From the NCBI RefSeq assembly GCF_048077055.1, contig NZ_CP182236.1, positions 744,001-808,000 on the forward strand: a DNA stretch of 64,000 bases. The letters are read 5' to 3'. This document shows, piece after piece, positions 53,674 through 62,496 of this stretch (its first letter is position 1; every line of letters begins with the position of its first letter). The DNA is from Egbenema bharatensis (GTDB lineage: Bacteria; Cyanobacteriota; Cyanobacteriia; Elainellales; Elainellaceae). The position numbers and the translations under genes were made by a program. Below the pieces are notes generated by a model, which was given only the letters and a program-made list of their open reading frames with translations, was not told the DNA's origin and did not search any database.

Positions 53674-55440
53674 TCAAGACGCTTGTGATGAGTGTATTTC
53701 TTTGTGCAGATGGGGGGCGATCGCCCGATAAAAGCGAGGCATCATCCTTATTGCCCAATCTTGCAGTTCCGTCAGTTCTTCTGGCGAATTTGTAATTGAT
53801 GCTTCCTCATGATACAAAGCAACACGAGAAGCTTGCTTGTGATCCATCCGTTCCCAACTTAAGGATTCTCCAAGTGCTGCCTCAATTTCTGTTTTGCGGG
53901 CATAGAGACTGTCGAATATACGTTTGTTCTGACTTTGATCACCAGTGTAGATATAGCACTCGACCCGGAATCGAGACTTGCGAGCGAATGAAAAGGACAG
54001 CCACGTTGTGTCAGGAATTTCTGATGATGTGATTTGAACAACCAACCAAGACCGTCCTTGGAGATTCATCGCTGGTTTAATCGTTAATTCCTCAATGCTA
54101 TTTAGCTTAGGCTGTAAATCGTTGAAAAATTTAATGTATGCACTTTGTCGATCGCTCATCAGTGAAAACACAACCCTTTCTTGAGCCATGTTGACGTTTG
54201 ATACGCGCCAACCTACATCAAGCCACTGCTGCGATTGGGCATGGCTGACCGTATCATTTGCCCACCAGTTTCGATGTTGTCTGGCAGAAGCAGGGAGTTT
54301 GTCATCAATGATTTTTTCAATTTGCTCAAAAGTGAGTGAAATTTTTTCGTTTCCTTCTCCGATTTGACCTTGAAGCCAGATTGCTAGAGGAGCGTATCGG
54401 CTTTCATTTAAGCCAAGTTCTTCATCAATCGGATCAAACTCTCCCCCACTCCGTTCAGCAGGTTCAAGAGGAACATCAAATTTATCAGAGAAGATTTGAT
54501 TGTCTTCGATAACAGCTGTGATGGGTTCGTTCGGTGATTTTACTTCTTCAGGTGCGGGACGGTGTCGATCGAGTAGGCTGGCGCAAAACTTGAGTTGCTT
54601 ACGCTGGTTGGGCATGACTTCACGAAAATGAGCGATTGCATTCCGCGTCTGACGAACTTCGCTTAATAATGTGTCAATCGAACCCCAGTCAAGATATTTG
54701 AAATCTGCTTCATATTTGTTCCAAAGGTTCTTAAAGAGTTGAATATATTCAAATAGGGTTAAATCTTCAAAAGACTTAATCTCAATTGGCTGGTGCAGAT
54801 ACTGCATGAACATTTCATCGATCAATTTCTGATCCGGCTGTGGAGGAATTTGCTTTGAACGCCCAAGATAGCTGCATAAAGCTTGCTTGAATTTGTTTTT
54901 GAAGTCTTTTCCAGATGGAGTAATGCCCTCAATTGCTTTCCGTAGGGCATCGCTATCGATATTCCCGTCGTTGCTTTTATAGGCAGTCTCAATGTAGTCT
55001 CGCAGGGTTGTTTCGATATCTTCAGCGAGCATAATGTCTTCAGCACGCTGTCGATAGTATTCAGCCGTATCGTAGTTTGTGACAATTGCGATCAATTTTC
55101 CGGTTTTATCAACAATGGGAATGGCACTTGCATCCCTCAGCCCATTGAGCAGTTCTGAGATGTCATCATCTGGACGACAGGTTTTCACATCAAGGCTCGC
55201 ATGAGAAACCTTGATTTTATCAAGTGGGCTTCTAAAGTATCTGACTGCCCTAAGAATTGAATCACTGGTGATTAAACCTTTCAACTTACGATCGTGGTCG
55301 TTATCGACAATAGGCAGTTGGCTGAAGTCGTGTTCAATCATTCGTTCAACTGCGTCTTGAATAGTCATTTCCTCTGTAGCAATAACGAGGGTGACGGGAG
55401 TCTGAGAGTCTGGAATAAGGTGTTGAACAATGTAAGCCAT
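53674..55440 (-). CDS. Multidomain CBS - HEPN-like - DUF4268-like protein
   Basis: 588 residues. Residues 1-125 hold two CBS motifs (MTIQDAVERMIEHDFSQLPI VD and DISELLNGLRDASAIPIVDK), which bind adenine nucleotides. Residues 205-295 are helical with RQTRNAIAHFRE (Arg266-x4-His271), a HEPN RNase-type motif. Residues 350-430 (LTFEQIEKIIDDKLPASARQ and WLDVGWRVSNVN) resemble a small domain common in defence loci (possibly DUF7662). The C-terminal 140 residues (KFFNDLQPKLNSIEELT, FARKSRFRVECYIYTGDQSQ, LSWERMDHKQASRVALY) look like DUF4268. A nucleotide-sensing RNase or defence effector is an inference. Confidence 0.7.
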   Translation of the reverse strand: MAYIVQHLIPDSQTPVTLVIATEEMTIQDAVERMIEHDFSQLPIVDNDHDRKLKGLITSDSILRAVRYFRSPLDKIKVSHASLDVKTCRPDDDISELLNGLRDASAIPIVDKTGKLIAIVTNYDTAEYYRQRAEDIMLAEDIETTLRDYIETAYKSNDGNIDSDALRKAIEGITPSGKDFKNKFKQALCSYLGRSKQIPPQPDQKLIDEMFMQYLHQPIEIKSFEDLTLFEYIQLFKNLWNKYEADFKYLDWGSIDTLLSEVRQTRNAIAHFREVMPNQRKQLKFCASLLDRHRPAPEEVKSPNEPITAVIEDNQIFSDKFDVPLEPAERSGGEFDPIDEELGLNESRYAPLAIWLQGQIGEGNEKISLTFEQIEKIIDDKLPASARQHRNWWANDTVSHAQSQQWLDVGWRVSNVNMAQERVVFSLMSDRQSAYIKFFNDLQPKLNSIEELTIKPAMNLQGRSWLVVQITSSEIPDTTWLSFSFARKSRFRVECYIYTGDQSQNKRIFDSLYARKTEIEAALGESLSWERMDHKQASRVALYHEEASITNSPEELTELQDWAIRMMPRFYRAIAPHLHKEIHSSQAS

Positions 55441-55558
55441 TGAACTGTATGTTGATAAAGGATGATCAGGTTTGTTTTAACTGTTATCAATAGATATCTC
55501 AGGCGTTGCATACCATCACTTAGAATTTAAAAACCATTTTTTATCTTTGCCTACTTTT

Positions 55559-55897
55559 TCAATTCTCGTTTGATATTAATGGCTCAATATAGTTAAGTAA
55601 TTGGGGTAAATTCTCATTAATTACTGTCCATACTTCGTCTAGATCAACTTCGTCATAATCATGGGTAAGAACATCGCGCATCCCTGCAATTTGTTTCCAA
55701 GGAATGGATGGATGTTTTTCTCTAAAGTCCAGCGATAGTCTTTTCGTTGCTTCACCGATAATTGTGATACGACGTAGGATTGCATCTTGTTTCTCGGTAT
55801 TTGCTGCTAAGGCATTTATATCAACCCCTTCAGCATATTGGAGAATTAATTTGATCGCTTCTATGATGTCAACCAAGGCTTCTTGATTACGCGACAT
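55559..55897 (-). CDS. hepT: HepT-like HEPN toxin (DUF86)
   Basis: 112 residues from ATG 55897, inside the end of the partner gene. Helical, with the catalytic motif RDVLTHDYDEVD (Rx4HxY). EALVDIIEAIKLILQYAEGV and RRITIIGEATKRLS are DUF86 blocks. HepT is an RNase toxin whose partner MntA modifies it by AMP transfer on the motif Tyr. Confidence 0.93.
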   Translation of the reverse strand: MSRNQEALVDIIEAIKLILQYAEGVDINALAANTEKQDAILRRITIIGEATKRLSLDFREKHPSIPWKQIAGMRDVLTHDYDEVDLDEVWTVINENLPQLLNYIEPLISNEN

Positions 55898-56225
55898 AGA
55901 TGATCTCTGCTGAATTAAGAATATTGTCACGTCGAATCCGGTTTCGGCTCTGCTCGATCGCCTTTTTGCTCACCAGATCGACTTGACGATGCAATAGTTG
56001 TTGTAATTCTTCTTGCATTGCCATTTTTTCAAACAAACCTCGCTTTGAGGCTGGCTGATACGCAATTAATACATCAACATCGCTGTCAGGGCGAAAGTCA
56101 TCACGGAGGATAGAGCCAAAGAGAGCCAGTTCAGCAACGTGCCAACGCTGGCAAAATTCAGCTAATTGGGTAGGGGTAATCCCCAGGCGATCGTAGAGTC
56201 GAGACAGGGAGATTTGTTGGTTCAT
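55887..56225 (-). CDS. mntA: MntA-like nucleotidyltransferase antitoxin
   Basis: 112 residues. The minimal nucleotidyltransferase core reads ELALFGSILRDDFRPDSDVD VLIAYQ, with the two Asp of DSDVD as metal ligands and GS of FGSILR as the phosphate-binding pair. It overlaps hepT by 11 bp and is translated first, so it is the antitoxin of a MNT-HEPN pair. Confidence 0.93.
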   Translation of the reverse strand: MNQQISLSRLYDRLGITPTQLAEFCQRWHVAELALFGSILRDDFRPDSDVDVLIAYQPASKRGLFEKMAMQEELQQLLHRQVDLVSKKAIEQSRNRIRRDNILNSAEIIYVA

Positions 56226-56679
56226 GATATACGTTGGTACAGCTTTTGCCTCAGGGCTGCCGAGGAAGATTCCCAGACAAAGCCTCTAGCAATCGAGCCT
56301 GATCGGGCAAAGAGAGGCGTTTTCTAAATCTAAAACTTCTTTATAGGTGGGCATCATTCTGACCCAAATCATTAACTCTGTACCCAGTATAAAAACAAAC
56401 TTTTGTAATTGGTAGCCTGCTGCGCTCAACAATGGTGTCGTAGGTACTGAATCCTTGTTGGAACCCAAAAACTCAACGATCGCCCCAATTACACCGATTG
56501 AGATGACCCGATCGCCTACTCACCTCATTGGCTGGCTATAGTAAATCTAACCCTCATCGCTTCCCATCCCATGCCCAAAAAACTCCCGATCGCCCAGGCA
56601 CAACAACTTCGCCAGTTAAAGCGATACGATTTCTTGGGAAAATACCAAAGCAACCTTTAACGCTGGATGAGGCAGACCA
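56226..56679. other. Intergenic region upstream of hicBA
   Basis: About 450 bp. The only frame of note, 56571-56660 (MPKKLPIAQAQQLRQLKRYD), is too short to support. The hicBA promoter should lie at its right end. Confidence 0.4.
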
Positions 56680-56886
56680 ATGACAGAAATCATTTTCCTC
56701 GTCGAAGAAGATCCCGAAGGGGGATATACAGCCAAGGCGATCGGAGAATCCATTTTTACCCAAGGAGAAACGATCGAAGAACTCCGCGAGATGGTGCGAG
56801 ATGCTGTGCAATGCCACTTCGAAGAGGATCAACGTCCCAAGCTGATTCGACTGCACATTGTTCGAGATGAGGTCATCGCCTCATGA
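56680..56886 (+). CDS. hicB: HicB-like antitoxin
   Basis: 68 residues. EIIFLVEEDPEGGYTAKAIG, ESIFTQGETIEELREMVRDA are the HicB fold. A DNA-binding tail is not present at this length. Its last codons overlap the HicA start (ATGA), so the pair is co-translated in the B-A order. Confidence 0.9.
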   Translation: MTEIIFLVEEDPEGGYTAKAIGESIFTQGETIEELREMVRDAVQCHFEEDQRPKLIRLHIVRDEVIAS

Positions 56887-57122
56887 AGCTGCCGCGAGAT
56901 TTGACCGGGCAGAACCTCGCAAAATCTCTGGAAAGGTTTGGTTACAGCATCGATCGCCAAACAGGTAGCCATATTCGATTAACGACCCAGGAAAATGGAG
57001 AACATCACGTCACCGTTCCCAATCACAGCCCAATTAAGCTGGGGACGCTAAATGCAATTTTGAAAGACATTGCCCAGCATTTTGGCATCGATCGGGATGA
57101 ACTCATCAGAAAGCTGTTTTGA
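56883..57122 (+). CDS. hicA: HicA-like mRNA interferase toxin
   Basis: 79 residues. The double-stranded-RNA-binding fold shows LAKSLERFGYSIDRQTGSHI RLTTQ with the catalytic His in GSHIRL, then HHVTVPNHSPIKLGTLNAIL. It cleaves mRNA in translation-linked fashion when HicB is lost. Confidence 0.95.
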   Translation: MKLPRDLTGQNLAKSLERFGYSIDRQTGSHIRLTTQENGEHHVTVPNHSPIKLGTLNAILKDIAQHFGIDRDELIRKLF

Positions 57123-57179
57123 AACCCGTGAGATCACCCGATCGCCCACTCACCTCAATCGCCGCTTATAGTGAACCTA

Positions 57180-57290
57180 ACCCTGATTGCTGCCCATCTC
57201 AAAACACTCACTCCTACGGGCTTACTGCCTTCGGCAACGTTAAACGAACGCTCACGCTCCGCGAACACTCCTCACTCCTCACTTCAAAGC
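57180..57290. repeat. Dispersed ACTCCTC / CGCTCCGCGAACACTCC repeat
   Basis: Same sequence type as inside cobN (11741-11820): ACGCTCCGCGAACACTCC followed by TCACTCCTCAC. It lies between hicA and the glycosyltransferase stop. Confidence 0.65.
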
Positions 57291-59654
57291 CCTTGCATAA
57301 GCTTGATACAGCCGTTGGGTGTAGTTATCCAAACTAAAATTCTCTGCGGTTTGGTGTCCAGTTTTAATCATTTGCTCCCGTAAGGTGGTATCACCCATGA
57401 CCATCTCCAGTTTCTCCTGGATATCTTTGAAATCGTAGGGGTCAACGTAGAGGGCCGCATCGCCACAGATTTCGGGGAGACAAGACACATTGGAGGTGAT
57501 CACCGGGCAACCATAGTGCATCGCTTCTACCGGGGGCAGACCAAAGCCTTCGTAAAGGGAGGGGAAGGCGAGGCAGAAGGCTCCTTTGTAGAGGTAGCGC
57601 AGTAAGTCCATCGAGACATACTCAAACAGCTTCACCTTCTTTTTGGAGTCTTTATTGTCAAAAAACAGGGAGGCTTTACCTAATTCTTCTTCCCAGAGCC
57701 AGCCCTTTTTACCCACAATCACCAGCGGCATATCAGTATCGATGCTGGAGTAGGCATCCAGTAAGCGACCGAGGTTCTTCTTCGGTTCGATCGCCCCCAC
57801 AAACATCAGGTAGTTCTGGGGTTTGAGTCCGTACCGTCCCAGAACCGTGGCGATCCCCTCTTCGGTGTCTTCCAGGGGTTTGAGGGCGATCGGTTGGTAG
57901 GTGACGAAGATTTTATCGGGATCGACATCAAAATAGCGGAGGATGTCCTGCTTGGAGTTTTCGGAAACCGTGATGATCACCTCAGAATCCTTTAGGGCAT
58001 CGCGGATTTTCAGGTAGAACACCTTTTTGTCGTCCAGGGTGGCGTAGGGCAGCCGCAGGGGGATTAAATCGTGAATCGTAGTGATCTTCCTGGCTCCGCG
58101 TACCTGCATCGGTAGGGGATAGGTGGCGTGCCAGAGGTCTATTTTTTCAGAAACATTAATTTTGGTGGTGAGTTGGAATTTTTGATACAGTCCGTTTGCC
58201 AGGTCGTAGCACTGGGGCAGGTTGAATGACTCGGCATAGCGGAGAAAATCATCGCTGTACTTGCCGCGCTTCACCACCAATCCAGCAAACGGCTTGCGGC
58301 GTTTGGCCCGATAAAACGGTGAGAGGGATTTGATCACCCATTTGCTCAGGTTAATCCAGTTCTGGTTGCCAGACTGGTTATCAAAAAAGATGATTTCATC
58401 CAATACTTCGTTGGCTTTGTAGCCATTCCGGCTGAGGAGGACATCCACCTTTGCCCCCATGCGATCGAGGGCCTGAATCAAGCTCAGCCCATAGGTTTTG
58501 ATCCCCGTCCCCTTTGTCAATTGCAGGTTATAGCCATCCACCAGGACTTTCACCCCTTCTAGACTGAGGGATTCTGCCTCATCCGTACTGCTGGCAAAGC
58601 CGCTAATATTGCCCCAGGTAGACTCATCGGCGGCAGGCTGAAAAGTACGAACAAGGTTGGGAATACAAACTACATAACGTCCCTGTTTGGCGATCGACTG
58701 GGGTGCCCAGGCGGTGATCCACCAATCCTCATCGGCTCCCTGTCCGGGTTTGCCCTTGTCCTGTTTGGGTGCGCCCAGGTAGGGGGTGGGGATGGGCAGA
58801 ATCGCTCTCCAATAATCCCGGTGGGCATGGAGGTGCTGACCGGGCATGGAGCGTTTCAGCAGAACGGAGTATCCGGCAATTTCAGTGGTCTCAACGATCG
58901 GGTGTTCCGGGGCTTCCTGTCCGGCTAAGATTGGACGTTCCTGGGGATGCTGAATTGCAGTCAGGACTCGCAGCGTGTTGGAGCTGACATCGACATCATC
59001 CTGGAAGTAGGAAATCCATTGAATGTTGGGATCGGCTAACCAATACTCGACCCCGACGTTGATCGCATTCGGCAAGCCGCGATTGGTGGGAATCCGAATC
59101 AGCGGCACGTTGTATTCATTGGCAATGCTCTGGTTCGCCCGATGCAGTCCCGGTGCAGACCCGTCATCAATAATCACGATCGGCAGTCCCAGCTTCACAA
59201 TTTGCGGCAGCGATCGCCTCAGGGCATTGGGGCGGTTGTAGGTGGTGATGACGGCAGCGCAGGCAGGTGGTTTGGGGGAGGAAGTGGTATCAGCCTGGGC
59301 TTCTAGTTCGGGCTGAAGCTGGTTGATCAGGGGTTGGATGTGGATTGCTTCAGGGCTGGGAAGATCGGCGATCGGCTCTTTGGCGTAGACCACAAAAACA
59401 TCGTTCGCCAGCACGGGATGAAAGTGTTCGATCGCATTTAAAAGCAATGGCGTTTTAATGTCTGCCACCATGCCTTTATGGACAACAATGAAGTCAAATT
59501 GCTCCACTGGAAACAGGTAGGAAACGTTGTAGTGATAGGTTCCGGGGAGGAATTCCAGGAATTCGTTGGGCGCGAGGATGTTCGCAGCAGGGGCGTACTG
59601 CTGAAGAAAGTCGCGGGTTCCTGTCCAGTGGGGGTCTTGGGTGGGGAAGGGCAT
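57279..59654 (-). CDS. Two-domain glycosyltransferase (GT2 + GT4)
   Basis: 791 residues. After an N-terminal region of unknown fold (LLNAIEHFHPVLANDVFVVY), a GT-A domain starts near residue 130: CAAVITTYNRPNALRRSLPQ, VIIDDGSAPG and ISYFQDDVDVSS (DxD-type). From about residue 380 a GT-B domain follows: TIHDLIPLRLPY, MFVGAIEPKKNLGRLLDAYS, and the GT4 signature SLYEGFGLPPVEAMHYGCPV ITSN. It probably builds cell-surface polysaccharide or glycoprotein sugars; no other polysaccharide genes flank it. Confidence 0.9.
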   Translation of the reverse strand: MPFPTQDPHWTGTRDFLQQYAPAANILAPNEFLEFLPGTYHYNVSYLFPVEQFDFIVVHKGMVADIKTPLLLNAIEHFHPVLANDVFVVYAKEPIADLPSPEAIHIQPLINQLQPELEAQADTTSSPKPPACAAVITTYNRPNALRRSLPQIVKLGLPIVIIDDGSAPGLHRANQSIANEYNVPLIRIPTNRGLPNAINVGVEYWLADPNIQWISYFQDDVDVSSNTLRVLTAIQHPQERPILAGQEAPEHPIVETTEIAGYSVLLKRSMPGQHLHAHRDYWRAILPIPTPYLGAPKQDKGKPGQGADEDWWITAWAPQSIAKQGRYVVCIPNLVRTFQPAADESTWGNISGFASSTDEAESLSLEGVKVLVDGYNLQLTKGTGIKTYGLSLIQALDRMGAKVDVLLSRNGYKANEVLDEIIFFDNQSGNQNWINLSKWVIKSLSPFYRAKRRKPFAGLVVKRGKYSDDFLRYAESFNLPQCYDLANGLYQKFQLTTKINVSEKIDLWHATYPLPMQVRGARKITTIHDLIPLRLPYATLDDKKVFYLKIRDALKDSEVIITVSENSKQDILRYFDVDPDKIFVTYQPIALKPLEDTEEGIATVLGRYGLKPQNYLMFVGAIEPKKNLGRLLDAYSSIDTDMPLVIVGKKGWLWEEELGKASLFFDNKDSKKKVKLFEYVSMDLLRYLYKGAFCLAFPSLYEGFGLPPVEAMHYGCPVITSNVSCLPEICGDAALYVDPYDFKDIQEKLEMVMGDTTLREQMIKTGHQTAENFSLDNYTQRLYQAYARALK

Positions 59655-59959
59655 GGTTTGAGGACTGAGTGCTGAGGGTGAAGGAAACTTCTCTAGGTTA
59701 GGATGCCATAAAGTTGGATCGCTATCTTGAGGTGAATGATTTTAACTTTGCCGAGTTTGCCGATGTTTGACGATTGCAGCGGTTTTGTTGAGTGGCTCGA
59801 TCGAAAAAAAGCCCACCGGGGGTGGACTGGGGTGGGGTGATTTCTCACCAATGGATTGCTGTAACGCATCCTTATAGGGCACTGCCCACCAAATCTAGCA
59901 TTTTGAGCTTGCTGCACTAGTGGTGGGGACATTCTGACCTGCAAGGGTTGCTTGCACCC
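59655..59959. other. Intergenic region
   Basis: About 305 bp, including GGGGGTGGACTGGGGTGGGG at about 59818. No gene, tRNA or clear terminator is recognised. Confidence 0.45.
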
Positions 59960-60862
59960 CTAGTTCCGGGTTAAAAGACCGATCGGCGGCATGACAACCC
60001 GTTTGGCTAATCCCAAAGTTTTTAAGGCTTGGATTGCCCACCAGGTCATATCAAGTTCCCACCATTGCCAACCCGCTTTTGCCACATTGGGATGCGCATG
60101 ATGGTTATTGTGCCAGCCTTCGCCATAGGTGAGGAGGGCGGCCCACCAGAGGTTGCGAGAGCCGTCGGCCACGTGGAAAGAGCGATAGCCAACGAGGTGA
60201 GTGGCGGAGTTGATTAACCAGGTACTATGCCAGAGCAGGACGGTTCGCAGGAACAAACCGTAGACGACGAATGACCAGCCGCCCAGGGCATACAGCAATA
60301 ATCCCAGGGGAATTTGTAGCAGCAGGAAGTATTGATTCAGCCAGCGGTAGTAGGGGTCACGAGCCAGATCGGGGGCATAGGACTGGTAGCGGGTGCGGTC
60401 AAAAAATTCAGGGCGATAGTAGAACAACCAGAGCATATGGCTCCACCAAAAGCCGCGACGGGCAGAGTAGGGGTCTTTCTCTTCGTCTTCGGTGTAAAGA
60501 TGGTGGGCCCGGTGTCCAGCAACCCAGAAGATAGGCCCCCCTTGCAGGGCAAGCGCGCCGATCGTGGCGATGATGTACTCCAGGAATTTAGGAACCTGGA
60601 AGCTGCGGTGGGTCAGGAGGCGATGATAGCCCATACAGATGCCGATGCTGCCCAACAGCCAGTGCAAACCCAGGGTGACGCCGATCGCCGACCAGGAAAA
60701 AGTCCAGAAGGCAAGGAGGGCGAGGAGGTGAATAGTGGCGAAAAAAATGATGCTGACCCAATTGGGTTGTAGCTCATTAGGCTGTGGATGATCCGGCTGT
60801 AGAGAATTGGGCTGCAAAAACTGACTGCCCTTTGAGGCAGCTTGAGCCGATTGAGATGTCAT
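59960..60862 (-). CDS. desC: Membrane fatty-acid desaturase (Delta9/DesC type)
   Basis: 300 residues. Three His boxes are present: GYHRLLTHRSF, AGHRAHHLYTEDEEKDPYSA and GEGWHNNHHAHPN. Four hydrophobic segments give the usual membrane topology. It inserts the first cis double bond into acyl-lipid chains with ferredoxin and O2, adjusting fluidity in the cold. The neighbouring divergent TetR-like gene with paired operators may regulate it. Confidence 0.93.
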   Translation of the reverse strand: MTSQSAQAASKGSQFLQPNSLQPDHPQPNELQPNWVSIIFFATIHLLALLAFWTFSWSAIGVTLGLHWLLGSIGICMGYHRLLTHRSFQVPKFLEYIIATIGALALQGGPIFWVAGHRAHHLYTEDEEKDPYSARRGFWWSHMLWLFYYRPEFFDRTRYQSYAPDLARDPYYRWLNQYFLLLQIPLGLLLYALGGWSFVVYGLFLRTVLLWHSTWLINSATHLVGYRSFHVADGSRNLWWAALLTYGEGWHNNHHAHPNVAKAGWQWWELDMTWWAIQALKTLGLAKRVVMPPIGLLTRN

Positions 60863-60965
60863 AAATACTTCCTTGGGAGAATGGGTTGTGCAGGGGGTGT
60901 GCCTGCGATCGCCTACCGGATAGCCTGATGCCAGTTAAGGGGATGCGGCAAATATCGTACCCGGT

Positions 60966-60991
60966 AGGGGGCGCACTGCTGTGCGCCCTTA
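60966..60991. repeat. GC-rich palindrome
   Basis: TAGGGGGCGCACTGCTGTGC followed by GCCCTTA: same hairpin as at 13216, here with one extra G. It lies between desC and the regulator operators. Confidence 0.75.
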
Positions 60992-61020
60992 CAGCAGATT
61001 TCTTCTGCTACAGTAGAAAA

Positions 61021-61084
61021 TGCAAGTATTACTTACATTGCAATTTTAACAGCAGTTGCCGAAAATGTGCAAGTGCTACTTACA
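61021..61084. promoter_or_regulatory. Paired operator candidates for the TetR-like regulator
   Basis: TGCAAGTATTACTTACA (61021-61037) and TGCAAGTGCTACTTACA (61068-61084) are two 17-bp near-palindromes in the same orientation, 47 bp apart, in the desC/regulator gap. The second ends 16 bp before the regulator start. Size and symmetry suit a TetR dimer. Confidence 0.7.
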
Positions 61085-61099
61085 TTTTGTGCTTGATCT

Positions 61100-62410
61100 A
61101 TGAGTCCTCAGCAAAATTCCACCCGCCAGCGTTTGATCCAGGCAGCTCTGCAACTCTTTGCCGCTCAGGGGATCACCGAAACTACTACTCGGCAGATTGC
61201 GGATCTGGCAGAGGTGAATGAAGTAACGCTGTTTCGGAAGTTTGGGAACAAGCACAATTTGCTGTTAGCCACGATCGAAGATGCTGAGGTGTTTAATCGC
61301 TTGGGGGAATCCCTGGGACAGCAGGCGAATCATTTGGATAACGTCCCTGAAGCCTTGAGGGAGTATGCCGCCACCTGTCTGCAACTGCTGGATCAATCGC
61401 CAGAATTTGTTCGATCGCTGATTGGTGAAGCGGGAAAGTACCCCCCAGAGAGCCGTCAAGCGATCGGTCGGGGTATTTATCAGGTGAATCAGGGAACGGC
61501 GCAGTACTTCGCTACCGTGTTTAACCGTCCTGGGTTAAAGGGTGAAGATGATGCAGTCCGCATTTCCCCGACTACGTTAGCCAGCTTGCTCAATGTCCTG
61601 CTGTTGGGCTATGCGGTACTGGAACTGACGAGTGAAGCGGCGGATCTTTGGCGCGATCGAGATGAGTTTTTGCATGATTTAGTTGAACTGCTGCTTTGGG
61701 GGATGGCTTTGCCCACACCAGAATCTTCAGACTCTCCTCAACATCGATCGCCTGGAGTTGGTCGGGTTGAATTAACCGAGCGTTCTGCTCCCTCTGAAGT
61801 CATTGCCGATTTGCCTGCTACCCTGGTGCATCAAATCTTACGCCGCGCCCGAAAACTAGGCTTACAGGAGTATGCCCTGGTCTACGTGCTGTTTGCATCG
61901 GGATTAAACCCAGCAGAAATCGTTGGATTACAACGATCGCACCTGATCAGCGATGGACAGCAAAACCTGTTGCAGGTGAACCGGGGCACCATCCAGCAGG
62001 TTCCCTTAAACCAGTGGATTCTGGGAAAACGCTATGGTTCTCGGAATCAACATCCCCTACTGCAATGGCTCAAAAGCCGGAAAGATGATCAATCTGCGCT
62101 ATTCCTTAACGATGCGGGGCATCCCCGTTCAGAAGTCGAAATTCGCTTACAGTGGCAGACGATCGCCGATGAGTTTCTTACTGCCGCTGGACATCCCCCG
62201 ACGATCGAGCAGGCCCAGCAAACCTGGTGTATTGAAATGCTGATGCGGGGAGTCACCGCTGAAAACTTGAGTCTCCTAACGGGCTGGGATCTGCCCCGGT
62301 TGCAACCCTATCTGCAACGAGCCAGGGAAAAGGCTGCCCTGGAGCAGTTCCATCGGTTGGATCAAAAGTCCAATCAACAATTTGCCAACCCAACTACCCC
62401 CTCAGAGTAG
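61100..62410 (+). CDS. TetR-type regulator fused to a tyrosine-recombinase-like domain
   Basis: 436 residues. Residues 5-55 are a TetR HTH (RQRLIQAALQLFAAQGITET, TTRQIADLAEVNEVTLFRKF). A TetR ligand-domain-like part runs to about 210. From about 240 the sequence resembles the catalytic domain of tyrosine recombinases (ALVYVLFASGLNPAEIVGLQ, then the final WCIEMLMRGVTAENLSLLTG WDLPRLQPYLQRA). The recombinase Arg (normally GLR) is Asn and the HxxR box is absent, so catalysis is not expected. It may serve DNA binding or dimerisation. It is divergent from desC. Confidence 0.8.
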   Translation: MSPQQNSTRQRLIQAALQLFAAQGITETTTRQIADLAEVNEVTLFRKFGNKHNLLLATIEDAEVFNRLGESLGQQANHLDNVPEALREYAATCLQLLDQSPEFVRSLIGEAGKYPPESRQAIGRGIYQVNQGTAQYFATVFNRPGLKGEDDAVRISPTTLASLLNVLLLGYAVLELTSEAADLWRDRDEFLHDLVELLLWGMALPTPESSDSPQHRSPGVGRVELTERSAPSEVIADLPATLVHQILRRARKLGLQEYALVYVLFASGLNPAEIVGLQRSHLISDGQQNLLQVNRGTIQQVPLNQWILGKRYGSRNQHPLLQWLKSRKDDQSALFLNDAGHPRSEVEIRLQWQTIADEFLTAAGHPPTIEQAQQTWCIEMLMRGVTAENLSLLTGWDLPRLQPYLQRAREKAALEQFHRLDQKSNQQFANPTTPSE

Positions 62411-62429
62411 CTGAATTCAGATCTGCTGA

Positions 62430-62462
62430 CTGGGCGGGCAAGATGCCCACCCCACAAGAGTT
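62430..62462. repeat. REP-like palindrome
   Basis: GACTGGGCGGGCAAGATGCC followed by CACCCCACAAGAG, 20 bp after the preceding stop. Confidence 0.8.
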
Positions 62463-62496
62463 TAAGAATCAAATTTGCATTTCTGAATCAGACTAA

